A DNA stretch of 64,000 bases from GCA-2728135 sp002728135 (GCA_963997635.1 CAXEND010000012.1:12019-76018), one strand, 5' to 3'. Positions 17,752-27,608 are shown, numbered from the stretch's first letter. Notes: a model not told the origin generated them from the letters alone. Numbers and translations: made by a program.

Positions 17752-18363
17752 ATGATCAACACAAGGCATATTCAGTCAATGATGTTTTCAACTCAAAATA
17801 ATACACCGTTTGATGCTAGTGGGAATAATATATTATGTGAATTCCCAACATGCACGCTCAAAGGAGAATATAAGGCTCCCTACTCACCCCAGGCCCTAAG
17901 AAAATGGAGGTGGTTTTGCCTCAATCATGTCCGTGAATATAACAAAGCATGGAATTATTTCTCCGGATGGTCAGAAGCAGAAATTGAGGCTTGGCAACGA
18001 GAAGATTTAACTGGGCATAGACCAACATGGCCTCTTGGCAAAGGGACAAATAATATCAATATAACCGATAATTTAAAATCACATTTTAAGAATTTTGCTG
18101 ATGACTGGTTCAATCACCAAGACTCAACAAAGAAAGAAAAAACTTCAAAAGAATACTTAACCCTCTCACAAAATACTGAATATTCAAAAGCTATTGGCCT
18201 ATTTCAATTAGACACCCCACTTACTGCAAATGAAATTAAGAAAAAATATAAATTTTTGGTAAAAAAACACCATCCAGATACTAATGGAGGATCCAAAGAG
18301 TCAGAAGAGTTGTTAAAAGCGATAAATCAAGCATATAAGTATTTGTTAAAATTAGTAGTGTAA
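17752..18363 (+). CDS. J-domain protein with N-terminal zinc-like motif
   Basis: The 203-residue protein ends in a J domain (about 145-203) with the HPD motif at 174-176, which stimulates DnaK ATPase. The N-terminal part has four possible metal ligands, Cys29, Cys34, Cys56 and His59 (CEFPTC and FCLNHV), and aromatic motifs KWRWF and WNYFSGW. This is not classical DnaJ: the Gly/Phe region and Cys-rich repeats are missing and the J domain is at the C-terminus. It precedes cobS by about 60 nt. ATG at 17779 is an alternative start, because the first nine residues look unconserved. Confidence 0.85.
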   Translation: MINTRHIQSMMFSTQNNTPFDASGNNILCEFPTCTLKGEYKAPYSPQALRKWRWFCLNHVREYNKAWNYFSGWSEAEIEAWQREDLTGHRPTWPLGKGTNNINITDNLKSHFKNFADDWFNHQDSTKKEKTSKEYLTLSQNTEYSKAIGLFQLDTPLTANEIKKKYKFLVKKHHPDTNGGSKESEELLKAINQAYKYLLKLVV

Positions 18364-18426
18364 AAAAATACTATTATATTTATTTTAGTAACCACATTTA
18401 TATAAAAAACACACAAGGAATTATTG

Positions 18427-19434
18427 ATGGTTTCCGATAATAAAGCCCATGAGCAAAACTCACTGAAACAAAAACAACCTGATGATCAAATATCTGTTCG
18501 TAAAACCTTTGGTATTGATACAGATATGGAAGTTCCAGCTTTTAAAAAACCTCTAGAACATACACCTAAAATTGATACCGCTTATCAGTTTGATAAGGAT
18601 ACTACTTTAGCAATACTTGCAGGATTTTCACATAATAGAAGAGTTATGATCCAAGGATATCACGGAACTGGGAAATCAACACATATTGAGCAGATAGCGG
18701 CACGTTTAAATTGGCCATGTATTAGGGTTAATCTAGATAGTCATATAAGTCGCATAGACTTAGTAGGTAAAGATGCAATTGTAATAAGAGATGGTCTGCA
18801 AATTACAGAATTTAGAGAGGGAATACTACCTTGGGCATTACAAAACCCCGTTGCACTAGTTTTTGATGAATATGATGCAGGGCGTCCAGATGTAATGTTT
18901 GTTATTCAACGCATTCTTGAAGTGGATGGGAAAATGACATTATTAGATCAAAACAAGGTCATCCACCCGCATCCTGGATTTCGGATATTCTCGACAGCAA
19001 ATACTGTTGGACTCGGTGACACAACAGGTCTCTATCACGGAACACAGCAAATTAACCAAGGACAAATGGATCGCTGGAGCTTAGTTGCAACACTTAACTA
19101 CCTACCTCATGAAAAAGAGGTAGATATAATTACTGCAAAAGTCCCATCTTTTAACAATGAAGAAGGCAGAAAAAAAGTTTCTTCAATGGTAAAAGTCGCT
19201 GACCTAACCCGATCTGGCTTTATGGCTGGCGATATATCCACAGTAATGTCTCCACGAACTGTTATAAATTGGGCAGAGAACACAAATATTTTTAAAGATT
19301 TAGGCTATGCTTTCACTGTTACATTTTTGAATAAATGTGATGAAACAGAAAGGCCTGCAGTTGCTGAATATTTTCAAAGATGTATAGGCACTGAATTGCA
19401 AAACTCAGTTGTTCCCAATATTAATAAGGATTAA
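18427..19434 (+). CDS. cobS: Cobaltochelatase subunit CobS (AAA+ ATPase)
   Basis: CobS is the MoxR-like AAA+ subunit of aerobic cobaltochelatase, which inserts cobalt into hydrogenobyrinate diamide with CobT and CobN. Walker A is GYHGTGKST (about 78-86 from this start) and Walker B is LVFDEYDAG (about 146-154); the sensor region IFSTANTVGLGD follows. The N-terminal IRKTFGIDTDMEVPAF-type opening (here VRKTFGIDTDMEVPAF) is typical of CobS. ATG 18427 has AAGGA 7 nt upstream; the preceding TTG is too close. The stop overlaps the cobT start (TAATG). Confidence 0.96.
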   Translation: MVSDNKAHEQNSLKQKQPDDQISVRKTFGIDTDMEVPAFKKPLEHTPKIDTAYQFDKDTTLAILAGFSHNRRVMIQGYHGTGKSTHIEQIAARLNWPCIRVNLDSHISRIDLVGKDAIVIRDGLQITEFREGILPWALQNPVALVFDEYDAGRPDVMFVIQRILEVDGKMTLLDQNKVIHPHPGFRIFSTANTVGLGDTTGLYHGTQQINQGQMDRWSLVATLNYLPHEKEVDIITAKVPSFNNEEGRKKVSSMVKVADLTRSGFMAGDISTVMSPRTVINWAENTNIFKDLGYAFTVTFLNKCDETERPAVAEYFQRCIGTELQNSVVPNINKD

Positions 19435-21278
19435 TGTATATAGTGCATAATGAGGATTCAAAGTCAGATGTTTTTCAACGAGCACTTTGCTCTGCAATAC
19501 GTGCTATCGCAAGAAAAAATTCAGACGAGATTAATATAAGCTTTGGTTCTGATATCCCCAAACTTGTAGGTAACGAGATTCAATTACCATACCCTTCTCA
19601 TGATTTAGATTCTGACGATGTTTCAAAAGTCAGAGGTGCTGCAGATTCTCTTGCTTTGCGCCTCCGATATCACGATGAAGATGCACATTCAAAATCCATG
19701 CCCCGAGGAAGAAAAGCTAGACAAATCTTTGATGTGGTTGAGCAGGTTCGTATAGAAGCACATGGCAGCGAACAAATGCCAGGTCTGGCTGATAACCTTG
19801 AATCTGCTCTAACTGAAAAATGCAGAATGCGGGGTTATCAAGACATATCATCCCCTGAGGAAATACCAATGGCAGAAGCTATTGGCTTATTGATGCGAGA
19901 AAAGTTAATTAATCGTGAACTACCAAAAAATGCACAAAATGTCGCTGATCTTTGGCGACCATGGTTTGAGACACAACTTATAGATCGTTTAGAAGATTTG
20001 CTAAATAATACTTCAAATCAAACGGCCTTTGCTAAAATTTTAAACGAGCTAATTTCGGATTTAGACTTAAATGACGAAGATTTTGAAGATCCTAATGATG
20101 CAGACCCACAGTCGGAGGCAGATGCAGAACAGGAAGAAAATAATGACGATGGAGCAACACAAGATGGAGAACAAATAGAAGGAGAAACTGCTGAAGATTC
20201 TGACTCTGCAACATCAGATGAAACAGATATTTCAGAAATGATGGATGCTGACCCAGAAATTTCTCCATCCGATGGAGAACAAGATGCAGATGATTCTGGT
20301 AATCAGCCATATCTAGGAAACAAAGATAGCAATACTGTATTAGAAAATTATAAATCATATAGTATTGAATTTGACGAGATTATACATGCTGCAGATCTCT
20401 GTGATGTAGATGAGTTAAATCGACTTCGCCAACAGTTAGATCAACAACTTTCGCATATGCAGAGTATAATTTCCAAGTTAGCAAATAGGCTCCAGAGAAA
20501 ATTAATGGCTAGACAGGTCAGGTCTTGGCAATTTGACCTTGATGATGGACTTCTTGATACTGGACGACTATCTCGTGTAGTCACAAATCCACTACACCCT
20601 TTATCCTACAAGCAAGAAAAAGAAACTAAATTTCGGGATACAGTCGTTACACTTTTAATAGACAATTCTGGTTCTATGAGGGGACGACCAATATTAGTTG
20701 CAGCTATGAGTGCAGATATCTTGGCCCGAACTTTAGAGAGATGTGGTGTAAAAGTTGAGATTCTTGGTTTTACCACCAGAGCATGGAAAGGTGGGCAAAG
20801 TCGTGAGCGCTGGCTAGTTGACGGACGACCTAATAATCCTGGCCGTCTCAATGATTTAAGACATATTGTTTATAAATCAGGTGATGAACCCTGGAGGCGA
20901 GCACGTAAGAATCTTGGATTGATGCAGAAAGAGGGGCTTCTGAAAGAGAATATCGATGGAGAAGCTCTCTTATGGGCACATAGCCGCCTACTTCAACGTC
21001 ATGAAGAAAGACGTATTTTGATGGTAATTTCAGATGGAGCACCTGTTGATGACAGCACTTTGTCTGTCAATGCAAGGAATTATCTCGAACAACACCTTAG
21101 AGACGTGATAAAAAATCTGGAAACAAACTCACCCGTGGAACTTCTCGCTATTGGCATTGGTCATGACGTTACGCGATATTATCGTAAAGCTGTAACTTTG
21201 ACTGATGCAGAACAACTAGGGGGAACCATGACAGAAAAGCTTGCAGAACTTTTTGATGAAGAATTAATTAATGCTTAG
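19434..21278 (+). CDS. cobT: Cobaltochelatase subunit CobT (VWA domain)
   Basis: The 614-residue partner of CobS. Residues 1-205 form the helical CobT N-domain, 215-300 are a very acidic linker (long Asp/Glu runs), and the C-terminal von Willebrand A domain (about 395-614) carries the MIDAS DNSGSMRG. It overlaps cobS by 1 nt, so expression is coupled. CobN, the large catalytic subunit, is not in the window. Many alphaproteobacteria keep cobST apart from the remaining cobalamin genes. Confidence 0.96.
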   Translation: MYIVHNEDSKSDVFQRALCSAIRAIARKNSDEINISFGSDIPKLVGNEIQLPYPSHDLDSDDVSKVRGAADSLALRLRYHDEDAHSKSMPRGRKARQIFDVVEQVRIEAHGSEQMPGLADNLESALTEKCRMRGYQDISSPEEIPMAEAIGLLMREKLINRELPKNAQNVADLWRPWFETQLIDRLEDLLNNTSNQTAFAKILNELISDLDLNDEDFEDPNDADPQSEADAEQEENNDDGATQDGEQIEGETAEDSDSATSDETDISEMMDADPEISPSDGEQDADDSGNQPYLGNKDSNTVLENYKSYSIEFDEIIHAADLCDVDELNRLRQQLDQQLSHMQSIISKLANRLQRKLMARQVRSWQFDLDDGLLDTGRLSRVVTNPLHPLSYKQEKETKFRDTVVTLLIDNSGSMRGRPILVAAMSADILARTLERCGVKVEILGFTTRAWKGGQSRERWLVDGRPNNPGRLNDLRHIVYKSGDEPWRRARKNLGLMQKEGLLKENIDGEALLWAHSRLLQRHEERRILMVISDGAPVDDSTLSVNARNYLEQHLRDVIKNLETNSPVELLAIGIGHDVTRYYRKAVTLTDAEQLGGTMTEKLAELFDEELINA

Positions 21279-21330
21279 GAATTATTAAAATTTAAAAATT
21301 AATAATGTAGAAAAAATACTAAATAAAAAA

Positions 21331-21345
21331 ACCTTATAAGGTACC
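21331..21345 (-). terminator. Candidate intrinsic terminator of upp
   Basis: A 12-bp palindrome, ACCTTATAAGGT at 21331-21342, contains the upp stop codon. On the minus strand it is followed by a run of seven T. The stem is short (4 bp around a TATA loop), so strength is doubtful. It also sits between convergent cobT and upp. Confidence 0.35.
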
Positions 21346-21984
21346 AAACAATCTATCTCCAGCATCTCCCAATCCAGGGACAATATAAGCTTTATCATTT
21401 AGTTTTTCATCTAAAGCCGCAGCCCAAACCTGAACATTAGAATGACGCTTATTAAATGCATCCATACCTTCTGGGGCTGCAACCATAGCCATAAATTTAA
21501 TTCGTTCATCAGGTATATTGTATTTGTTTAGCATGTCTACAGCATATGAAGCGGAATATCCTGTAGCCAACATTGGATCAACTAGAATAAATACACGATC
21601 TTTATTCTCTGGTAATCTAACATAATACTCAACTGGTCTTTGGGTGTTAGGATCACGATAAAGACCGATATGACCAATTGGTGCAGTTGGTAATAATTCC
21701 TCAAGACCCTCTGCCATACCAAGCCCTGCTCTTAATATTGGTACAATTGCAGGTTTTTTACCTTTTAGAACAGGTGCAATGGTTTTGGCGACTGGTGTCT
21801 GGACTGTATGCTCTGCCATTTCAAGTTCACGGGTTATCTCATAACCAATGAGCAAAGCAATCTCTCGCAATAAAGCCCTAAATGTACTAGTTGGGGTAGA
21901 TTCATTACGAAGATGAGATAATTTATGAAGAACTAATGGATGATTCACGATATGTAAATTTTGTATATCTCTATTCCCAATCAT
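21334..21984 (-). CDS. upp: Uracil phosphoribosyltransferase
   Basis: A 216-residue type I PRTase that converts uracil and PRPP to UMP. Recognisable elements are HPLVLHKLSHLRNEST at the start, VPILRAGLGM, the PRPP-binding FILVDPMLATGYSA (Asp-Pro-Met-Leu-Ala-Thr-Gly) and the C-terminal uracil-binding YIVPGLGDAGDRLFGT. It is the pyrimidine salvage enzyme. The VUT-family transporter gene lies 13 nt upstream on the same strand, so they may be cotranscribed. Confidence 0.97.
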   Translation of the reverse strand: MIGNRDIQNLHIVNHPLVLHKLSHLRNESTPTSTFRALLREIALLIGYEITRELEMAEHTVQTPVAKTIAPVLKGKKPAIVPILRAGLGMAEGLEELLPTAPIGHIGLYRDPNTQRPVEYYVRLPENKDRVFILVDPMLATGYSASYAVDMLNKYNIPDERIKFMAMVAAPEGMDAFNKRHSNVQVWAAALDEKLNDKAYIVPGLGDAGDRLFGTL

Positions 21985-21997
21985 TATTATTTTCTCA

Positions 21998-22546
21998 CTA
22001 TTTTTGATTCAATCTTTCAATAAATATTCCTAGACAAAACCTATACGGTATTAACATAATTAGTGCCATTCCTATTTTTACACCAAAATCTCCTAACGCC
22101 CAGCTTATCCAAGGAAGACCAGAACCTGCAAAAGCCGCAATAAAAAAAATTGCTGTATCAGTTGCCGATGCAAGTATTGATGAAATCAATGGTGCACGCC
22201 ACCATGTCATTTGACGTAATCTATTAAAAATCCATATATCGAATAATTGTGCAAGTATAAAAGCCAACCCTGATGCCAAGGCGATACGAAGAGAATTAAA
22301 AAGACTTAGATCTGCTTCCAAAGACAACAAAATCGATAAACCTATTCCACACGGAAGCCCTATCAATGCTACAGTTCTTGCTTGGCTCATGCCAATTAAT
22401 CTATTAGTTAAATCAGCAACAAGAAAAACAGCAGGATATGTAAAGGCACCCCATGTCACCCAATCATTTATAGGATATTGCACAAGTACATTTGAGGCAG
22501 CGATGACAATCACCATCGCCGATATTGGAATAGCAAGAGCTATCAA
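21998..22546 (-). CDS. VUT-family transporter (queuosine precursor transporter-like)
   Basis: A 182-residue membrane protein with five or six hydrophobic segments. The AASNVLVQYPINDWVTWGAFTY opening region, the TNRLIG motif and the LAQLFDIWIFNRLR block are typical of the VUT/YhhQ family. Some members import the queuosine precursor preQ0 or preQ1; others are unassigned, so the substrate is inferred. The start TTG at 22546 is the only standard start before the first hydrophobic span and lacks a clear ribosome site. The open frame extends about 11 codons further upstream without an ATG, GTG or TTG. Confidence 0.8.
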   Translation of the reverse strand: MIALAIPISAMVIVIAASNVLVQYPINDWVTWGAFTYPAVFLVADLTNRLIGMSQARTVALIGLPCGIGLSILLSLEADLSLFNSLRIALASGLAFILAQLFDIWIFNRLRQMTWWRAPLISSILASATDTAIFFIAAFAGSGLPWISWALGDFGVKIGMALIMLIPYRFCLGIFIERLNQK

Positions 22547-22666
22547 GAAGGATCCCCTAGAATCTGGAGTTCTTATAAGTTCAATAAAAGAAAAAGATAA
22601 TTACATACTAAAGTATAAATTAAACTCAACTAGTTTGCGTTAAGGTTAACAATACTTTGGTATCAC

Positions 22667-22954
22667 TTAAGATACAGACCTTGCTTTTAAAACTCTACGT
22701 TTAATTCGTAAAGCATCATCTGTTAACTTCTTATTAGGCATACCTAATAAGAAGGCATCTAAACCACCCCTGCGCTCAACTGTTCTAAGAGTGCTTGTAG
22801 TTATTCTAAGCCTAACCCCCCGACCCAAAGCATCACTTAATAATGTTTTCGTTTGTAAGTTCGGTAAAAAACGACGGCGAGTTTTATTATGTGCATGGGA
22901 TACATTATTCCCAGTCATAACACCCTTTCCAGTTAATTGGCATCGGCGAGCCAT
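22667..22954 (-). CDS. rpmB: 50S ribosomal protein bL28
   Basis: A 95-residue bL28 starting MARRCQLTGKGVMTGNNVSH, the signature opening of this ribosomal protein, followed by SHAHNKTRRRFLPNLQ. The C-terminal RIKRRVLKARS is basic. It is a stand-alone gene on the minus strand between the transporter and meaB, with about 90-120 nt AT-rich spacers on both sides. The long L28 form, with a helical C-terminal extension, is usual in alphaproteobacteria. Confidence 0.97.
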   Translation of the reverse strand: MARRCQLTGKGVMTGNNVSHAHNKTRRRFLPNLQTKTLLSDALGRGVRLRITTSTLRTVERRGGLDAFLLGMPNKKLTDDALRIKRRVLKARSVS

Positions 22955-23045
22955 CTCAATTAAATCCTCATTAAATTATAATTAGTGTAACAAAAAGAGT
23001 TGTTTACGGTAGCTTGACTGAATCGTCAAGTCCTGAGTTATTTTG

Positions 23046-24050
23046 TTAATCATCAGCCAAAAAAGCATTGAGTAAATGTCTTGCAGCAACTCCAGGAGCA
23101 ACAAGACCATTTATGACGTCTGACTCAAGTTTCTGAGCTAGTTTTTTAGCTGATTGCGACTCTCTTAAACGCCCAACTAAAGTTTCCTGTACTTCCGCCC
23201 ACATCCAAGAGGAAGCTTGTGAACCACGCTTTCTGGCAAGACCTCCACTCGTATTCAATTTAGAATGAAATAATTGCATTATTTTCCAAGCTTCTTCTAT
23301 CCCCTCACTATTTAGAGCGGAACAAGGAATAACTTTGGGGACCCAATCGTCAGATTCATTTCTTAGAAAGGATAGTGCCGATCTAAAATCTTGCGCTGTA
23401 CGTTGTGCAGAATGTTTCAGATCACCATCTGACTTAGTGACAATAATAAGGTCAGCAAGCTCCATTACGCCCCTTTTAATTCCTTGCAAATCATCTCCAC
23501 CACCAGGTTGGACAAGCAAAACAAACATATCAACCATATCCGCAACAGCATATTCGGATTGCCCCACACCAACAGTCTCAACAATCACGACATCATATCC
23601 CGCCGATTCACATAAAAGTATAGTTTCTCTTGTACGCCTAGCGACACCTCCTAATGTTAGTCCTGCTGGTGAGGATCTAATAAAAGCATTTTCTAATTGT
23701 GCTAATTTAGGCATCCTAGTCTTATCACCAAGAATTGAACCACCAGACCTTTTGCTGGAAGGGTCTATAGTCAAGACAGCAATTTTTAGATTTTTGTTAC
23801 TTAAATAAAGACCAAATGACTCAATAAATGTAGATTTTCCAACACCCGGCGGGCCAGATATTCCAATACGAATAGCCCCACCGGTTCGGGGCATTATGCG
23901 AGACAGTAAATTTTCAGCTAGATCCCGATGATCAAAACGCGAAGACTCAATTAAAGTTATAGACCTTGCCAAAGATCTCCTGTTTCCACTGAGAAGTGAT
24001 TCTATATCCAAGGAATAAATATCATCCTCATTACTATATTGAGTCTCCAT
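23046..24050 (-). CDS. meaB: Methylmalonyl-CoA mutase chaperone GTPase MeaB
   Basis: A 334-residue G3E GTPase. Walker A is GPPGVGKST (about 64-72), the Mg2+/switch residues lie in TIDPSSKRSGGSILGDKTRM, and the guanine-specificity motif is VTKSDGD (TKxD type). MeaB gates cofactor loading of, and protects, adenosylcobalamin-dependent methylmalonyl-CoA mutase. The gene starts 13 nt after the mutase stop, so both form one operon and act as a complex. Confidence 0.95.
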   Translation of the reverse strand: METQYSNEDDIYSLDIESLLSGNRRSLARSITLIESSRFDHRDLAENLLSRIMPRTGGAIRIGISGPPGVGKSTFIESFGLYLSNKNLKIAVLTIDPSSKRSGGSILGDKTRMPKLAQLENAFIRSSPAGLTLGGVARRTRETILLCESAGYDVVIVETVGVGQSEYAVADMVDMFVLLVQPGGGDDLQGIKRGVMELADLIIVTKSDGDLKHSAQRTAQDFRSALSFLRNESDDWVPKVIPCSALNSEGIEEAWKIMQLFHSKLNTSGGLARKRGSQASSWMWAEVQETLVGRLRESQSAKKLAQKLESDVINGLVAPGVAARHLLNAFLADD

Positions 24051-24063
24051 AACTTTGACCTAA

Positions 24064-26211
24064 CTATGCTGCTTTTGACCTTTGACGAATCAATTCAATA
24101 ACCTTTGTTGCTGCTGAAGGTATATTTGTTCCTGGCCCAAAAACTGCAGCAACACCAGCATTTTTGAGAAATTCATAATCATTGGGAGGAATTACGCCTC
24201 CGCAAACAACCAATATTTCATTAGCATTAAATTCTTGTAACATATTTATTAGTTCAGGTACGAGAGTATTGTGACCTGCAGCCAAACTTGAAACTCCAAT
24301 TACATGAACATCATTTTCAATGGCTTCGCGTGCTGCCTCTTCAGGAGTCTGAAACAAAGGACCAATATCAACATCAAAACCTATGTCCGCAAAAGCTGTT
24401 GCAATAATTTTTGCCCCACGGTCATGTCCATCTTGGCCTAATTTAACTACCAACATTCTAGGACGTCTGCCTTCTTCATTCAAAAAAGATTTAATTTTGT
24501 TTTGTATGTCATTAAATTCAGCATCTTTTTTATACGCCGAACCATATATACCTGAGACCGAACGAGTAGTTGCTGAATATCGAGTGAATACTTTTTCCAA
24601 TGCCTCAGACACTTCACCGACAGTTGCTCGCTGACGCATTGCTTCAATAGACAGAGCCAGCAGGTTCTCTTTGTTCTCAGCTCCCCTAGTAAGTGCATCA
24701 ACTGCAGACATCCATTCCTTTTTATTCCGATTTTTTCTTATTGTTTCTGTACGCTGAATCTGTGCCTCTCTGACAGCTGTATTATCTATTGATAATAGTT
24801 CGGGCATATCATCATCATTATTTTTATAGCGATTTACCCCTACTATGACCTCTTCCCCCCTATCTATTCGTGCTTGTCTTCGGGCTGCTGTTTCTTCAAT
24901 CATTAGCTTAGGCATCCCATTAGCGACTGCCTCAGTCATTCCACCCATTTCATCAATTTTTTTAATAAGTTTTAACGCTTCTTGCTCCATTGATGCAGTA
25001 AGAGATTCAATGTAATAAGAGCCGCCAAGAGGATCAACAACTTTAGTTATTCCTGTCTCTTCAGATAATATAAGCTGCGTATTTCTTGCTATTCTTGCAG
25101 AAAAATCACTGGGCAGTGCCACAGCTTCATCTAAAGCATTGGTATGAAGTGACTGAGTTCCGCCTAGTACGGCAGCCATGGCCTCATAAGCTGTTCGAAT
25201 AACATTGTTATATGGATCTTGTTCTGTAAGAGATACTCCAGAAGTTTGGACATGAGTACGTAGCATTAAAGATCGAGGATCTTTTGGATGAAAATCACTC
25301 ATTAACCGAGCCCATAAACTCCTAGCAGCTCTAAGTTTAGCTACTTCCATAAAAAAATTCATACCCACACAGAAGAAAAAAGAAAGCCTCGGAGCAAACT
25401 TGTCCACATCAAGGCCATTATTTACTGCTGTACTGACATATTCTTTGCCGTTTGCTAGGGTAAACGCAAGTTCTTGGACAAGGTTAGCTCCAGCTTCCTG
25501 CATATGGTAACCAGAAATAGAAATTGAATTAAATTTAGGCATTTCAACTGCAGTATAAGAAATTATATCTGCGACAATACGCATTGATGGTGCAGGGGGA
25601 TATATATATGTATTCCTTACCATAAACTCTTTAAGAATATCATTTTGGATTGTTCCAGATAGAAGTTCTTTTGAACAACCCTGCTCCTCAGCAGCCACTA
25701 TAAAAGCCGCAAGAACTGGTAATACAGCTCCGTTCATTGTCATAGAAACACTTACATTATTTAAAGGGATGCCATCAAAGAGAATTTTCATATCTTCTAC
25801 AGTATCAATTGCAACCCCCGCTTTACCAACATCTCCATGCACTCGAGGGTGGTCACTGTCATATCCGCGATGTGTAGCCAAATCAAAGGCAACTGAAAGA
25901 CCTTTTTGCCCACCGGCAAGATTACGCTTATAAAAAGCATTTGATTCTTGTGCTGTAGCAAAACCAGCATATTGACGAATTGTCCAAGGTCGATTTGCAT
26001 ACATAGTTGCTCTCACACCTCTACTGAATGGTGCAAAACCTGGCATTTGGCCTGACATTTCCAGACCCTCAAGATCAGCAGCAGTGTAAAGTGGTTTAAT
26101 TGAAATTTCTTCTGGAGTATCCCAAATTAGATCCTCAGAACTGCCGCCCTTCAGTTCTGATTCTACTAACTGATGCCAATCAGTAAGGTTTTTATTTGCA
26201 AAGTTGCCCAT
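24064..26211 (-). CDS. scpA: Methylmalonyl-CoA mutase, B12-dependent
   Basis: The 715-residue enzyme interconverts methylmalonyl-CoA and succinyl-CoA in propionate, odd-chain fatty-acid and branched amino-acid breakdown. The substrate TIM barrel covers about 40-560, including PWTIRQYAGFATAQESN and AFDLATHRGYDSDHP. The C-terminal B12-binding domain has the base-off motif GQDGHDRGAKIIA (His ligand), then the conserved glycine-rich turns ending FGPGTNIPSAA. It is the full-length active subunit; no second (MutA-like) subunit is adjacent. It is cotranscribed with meaB. Confidence 0.97.
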   Translation of the reverse strand: MGNFANKNLTDWHQLVESELKGGSSEDLIWDTPEEISIKPLYTAADLEGLEMSGQMPGFAPFSRGVRATMYANRPWTIRQYAGFATAQESNAFYKRNLAGGQKGLSVAFDLATHRGYDSDHPRVHGDVGKAGVAIDTVEDMKILFDGIPLNNVSVSMTMNGAVLPVLAAFIVAAEEQGCSKELLSGTIQNDILKEFMVRNTYIYPPAPSMRIVADIISYTAVEMPKFNSISISGYHMQEAGANLVQELAFTLANGKEYVSTAVNNGLDVDKFAPRLSFFFCVGMNFFMEVAKLRAARSLWARLMSDFHPKDPRSLMLRTHVQTSGVSLTEQDPYNNVIRTAYEAMAAVLGGTQSLHTNALDEAVALPSDFSARIARNTQLILSEETGITKVVDPLGGSYYIESLTASMEQEALKLIKKIDEMGGMTEAVANGMPKLMIEETAARRQARIDRGEEVIVGVNRYKNNDDDMPELLSIDNTAVREAQIQRTETIRKNRNKKEWMSAVDALTRGAENKENLLALSIEAMRQRATVGEVSEALEKVFTRYSATTRSVSGIYGSAYKKDAEFNDIQNKIKSFLNEEGRRPRMLVVKLGQDGHDRGAKIIATAFADIGFDVDIGPLFQTPEEAAREAIENDVHVIGVSSLAAGHNTLVPELINMLQEFNANEILVVCGGVIPPNDYEFLKNAGVAAVFGPGTNIPSAATKVIELIRQRSKAA

Positions 26212-26509
26212 ATTTGCCTCGTTAGTAATTACGTATTATTGACAATCTACAAAACAGCTCAAACTTAAAATTCATATTTAAAATCCTATTCTAGCACATA
26301 GAATGTTAATATTATTCTTTTTAGAAAATTTAACTATCAATAATTGACGAATATTCTTCTTTATATAAATAATTTATTTCTCCTATTAATTATAAATACA
26401 TAACTTTACTTGATTAAATAACTGAAAGAAAATGGCTGTGTTAGTATAAAAAAAGTTATAGAGCATAAGTAGATATTAAAAAGTCTAAATTAAAGGGATT
26501 TTTAAGGTT
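26212..26509. other. Divergent intergenic region, mcm/cysK
   Basis: This 298-nt, strongly AT-rich spacer lies between the divergent mutase and cysteine synthase genes and must hold both promoters. I find no open frame with coding character, no tRNA-like element and no sequence resembling a cobalamin riboswitch. A weak AAAGGGA precedes the cysteine synthase start. Confidence 0.6.
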
Positions 26510-27511
26510 ATGGTTTCAAAAACAAATTTCGTAGAATTAATTGGCAATACACCACTTGTGCGACTTAATGCAGCCTCTAAGGCTACAGGATGTGAGATAT
26601 TAGGTAAGTGTGAATTTCTTAATCCTGGTGGTTCAGTAAAAGATCGTGCTGCTCTATTTATTATCTCGGATGCAATGAAGAAAGGCCTTATAAAAAAAGG
26701 AGGGACAATTGTTGAGGGTACTGCCGGTAATACTGGTATCGGTCTTGCCCTGGTAGGAAACTCGCTTGGCTATAAATCTGTAATCGTCATTCCTGAGACA
26801 CAAAGCCAAGAGAAGAAAGACATGCTTAAACTATGCGGTGCAAAACTTATAGAAGTCCCAGCTGCTCCCTATAGAGACCCAAATAACTATGTTAAATACT
26901 CAGGCCGCTTAGCCGAAGAGCTTGCACAAACAGAAGATAAAGGTGTTATATGGGCAAACCAATTTGATAACATTGCTAATCGTAATGGTCATATTGAAAC
27001 AACTGGTCCTGAAATATGGAGACAAACTGGCGGTAAAATAGATGGCTTTGTGTGTTCTGTGGGAACAGGTGGAACTCTCGCAGGTATAGGTATGTATCTT
27101 AAATCTAGAAATAAAGGTATTAAAATTGGTCTTGCAGACCCTATGGGTGCAGCACTTTATAATTTTTTTGAAAACGGTGAGCTTAAGGCTGACGGAAGTT
27201 CTATAACTGAAGGTATAGGTCAAAGTCGAATAACCGCTAATCTTGAAGGTGCACCCGTAGATATTGCATTTCAAATACCAGATGAAGAAGCCCTACCTAT
27301 TGTGTTTGACATGGCACTTGAAGAGGGTCTAATTTTAGGTGGATCAAGCGGGATAAATATTGCAGGGGCAATAAAACTTGCTAAACAAATAGGCCCGGGT
27401 CATACCATAGTCACCATTTTGTGTGACTATGGTAACCGTTATCAGAGTAAACTATTTAACCCTATATTCCTTGAACAAAAGGGTCTCCCTATCCCAAAAT
27501 GGTTAAAATAA
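26510..27511 (+). CDS. cysK: Cysteine synthase / PLP-dependent cysteine synthase family
   Basis: A 333-residue fold-type II PLP enzyme. The PLP lysine is Lys44 in PGGSVKDRAALF; the substrate loop is EGTAGNTGIGLAL and the phosphate-binding loop is VGTGGTLAG. These match O-acetylserine sulfhydrylase and cystathionine beta-synthase-like proteins. The EGTAGNTG loop and the insertion around residues 113-125 are common in the alphaproteobacterial CysK2-like group, so the sulfur donor or acceptor may differ from classical CysK. It stands upstream of a sulfurtransferase gene, which fits sulfur metabolism. Confidence 0.88.
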   Translation: MVSKTNFVELIGNTPLVRLNAASKATGCEILGKCEFLNPGGSVKDRAALFIISDAMKKGLIKKGGTIVEGTAGNTGIGLALVGNSLGYKSVIVIPETQSQEKKDMLKLCGAKLIEVPAAPYRDPNNYVKYSGRLAEELAQTEDKGVIWANQFDNIANRNGHIETTGPEIWRQTGGKIDGFVCSVGTGGTLAGIGMYLKSRNKGIKIGLADPMGAALYNFFENGELKADGSSITEGIGQSRITANLEGAPVDIAFQIPDEEALPIVFDMALEEGLILGGSSGINIAGAIKLAKQIGPGHTIVTILCDYGNRYQSKLFNPIFLEQKGLPIPKWLK

Positions 27512-27608
27512 AACGAATATTTCTAAAATTAATAGTTTTGTTTTGCTGAAAAAACCTAATCTAAAATAAATATCTTAAGAAATTAAGTTTAAGTGATAAA
27601 TTATTATA

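Noticed and set aside
23335..23808. 157-aa open frame antisense to meaB
   Set aside because: Fully inside meaB; Ser/Pro-rich mirror of the GTPase sequence with no domain.
26212..26509. Cobalamin riboswitch upstream of methylmalonyl-CoA mutase
   Set aside because: No B12-box-like sequence or suitable stems found; the enzyme uses B12 but such switches usually control synthesis or transport genes.
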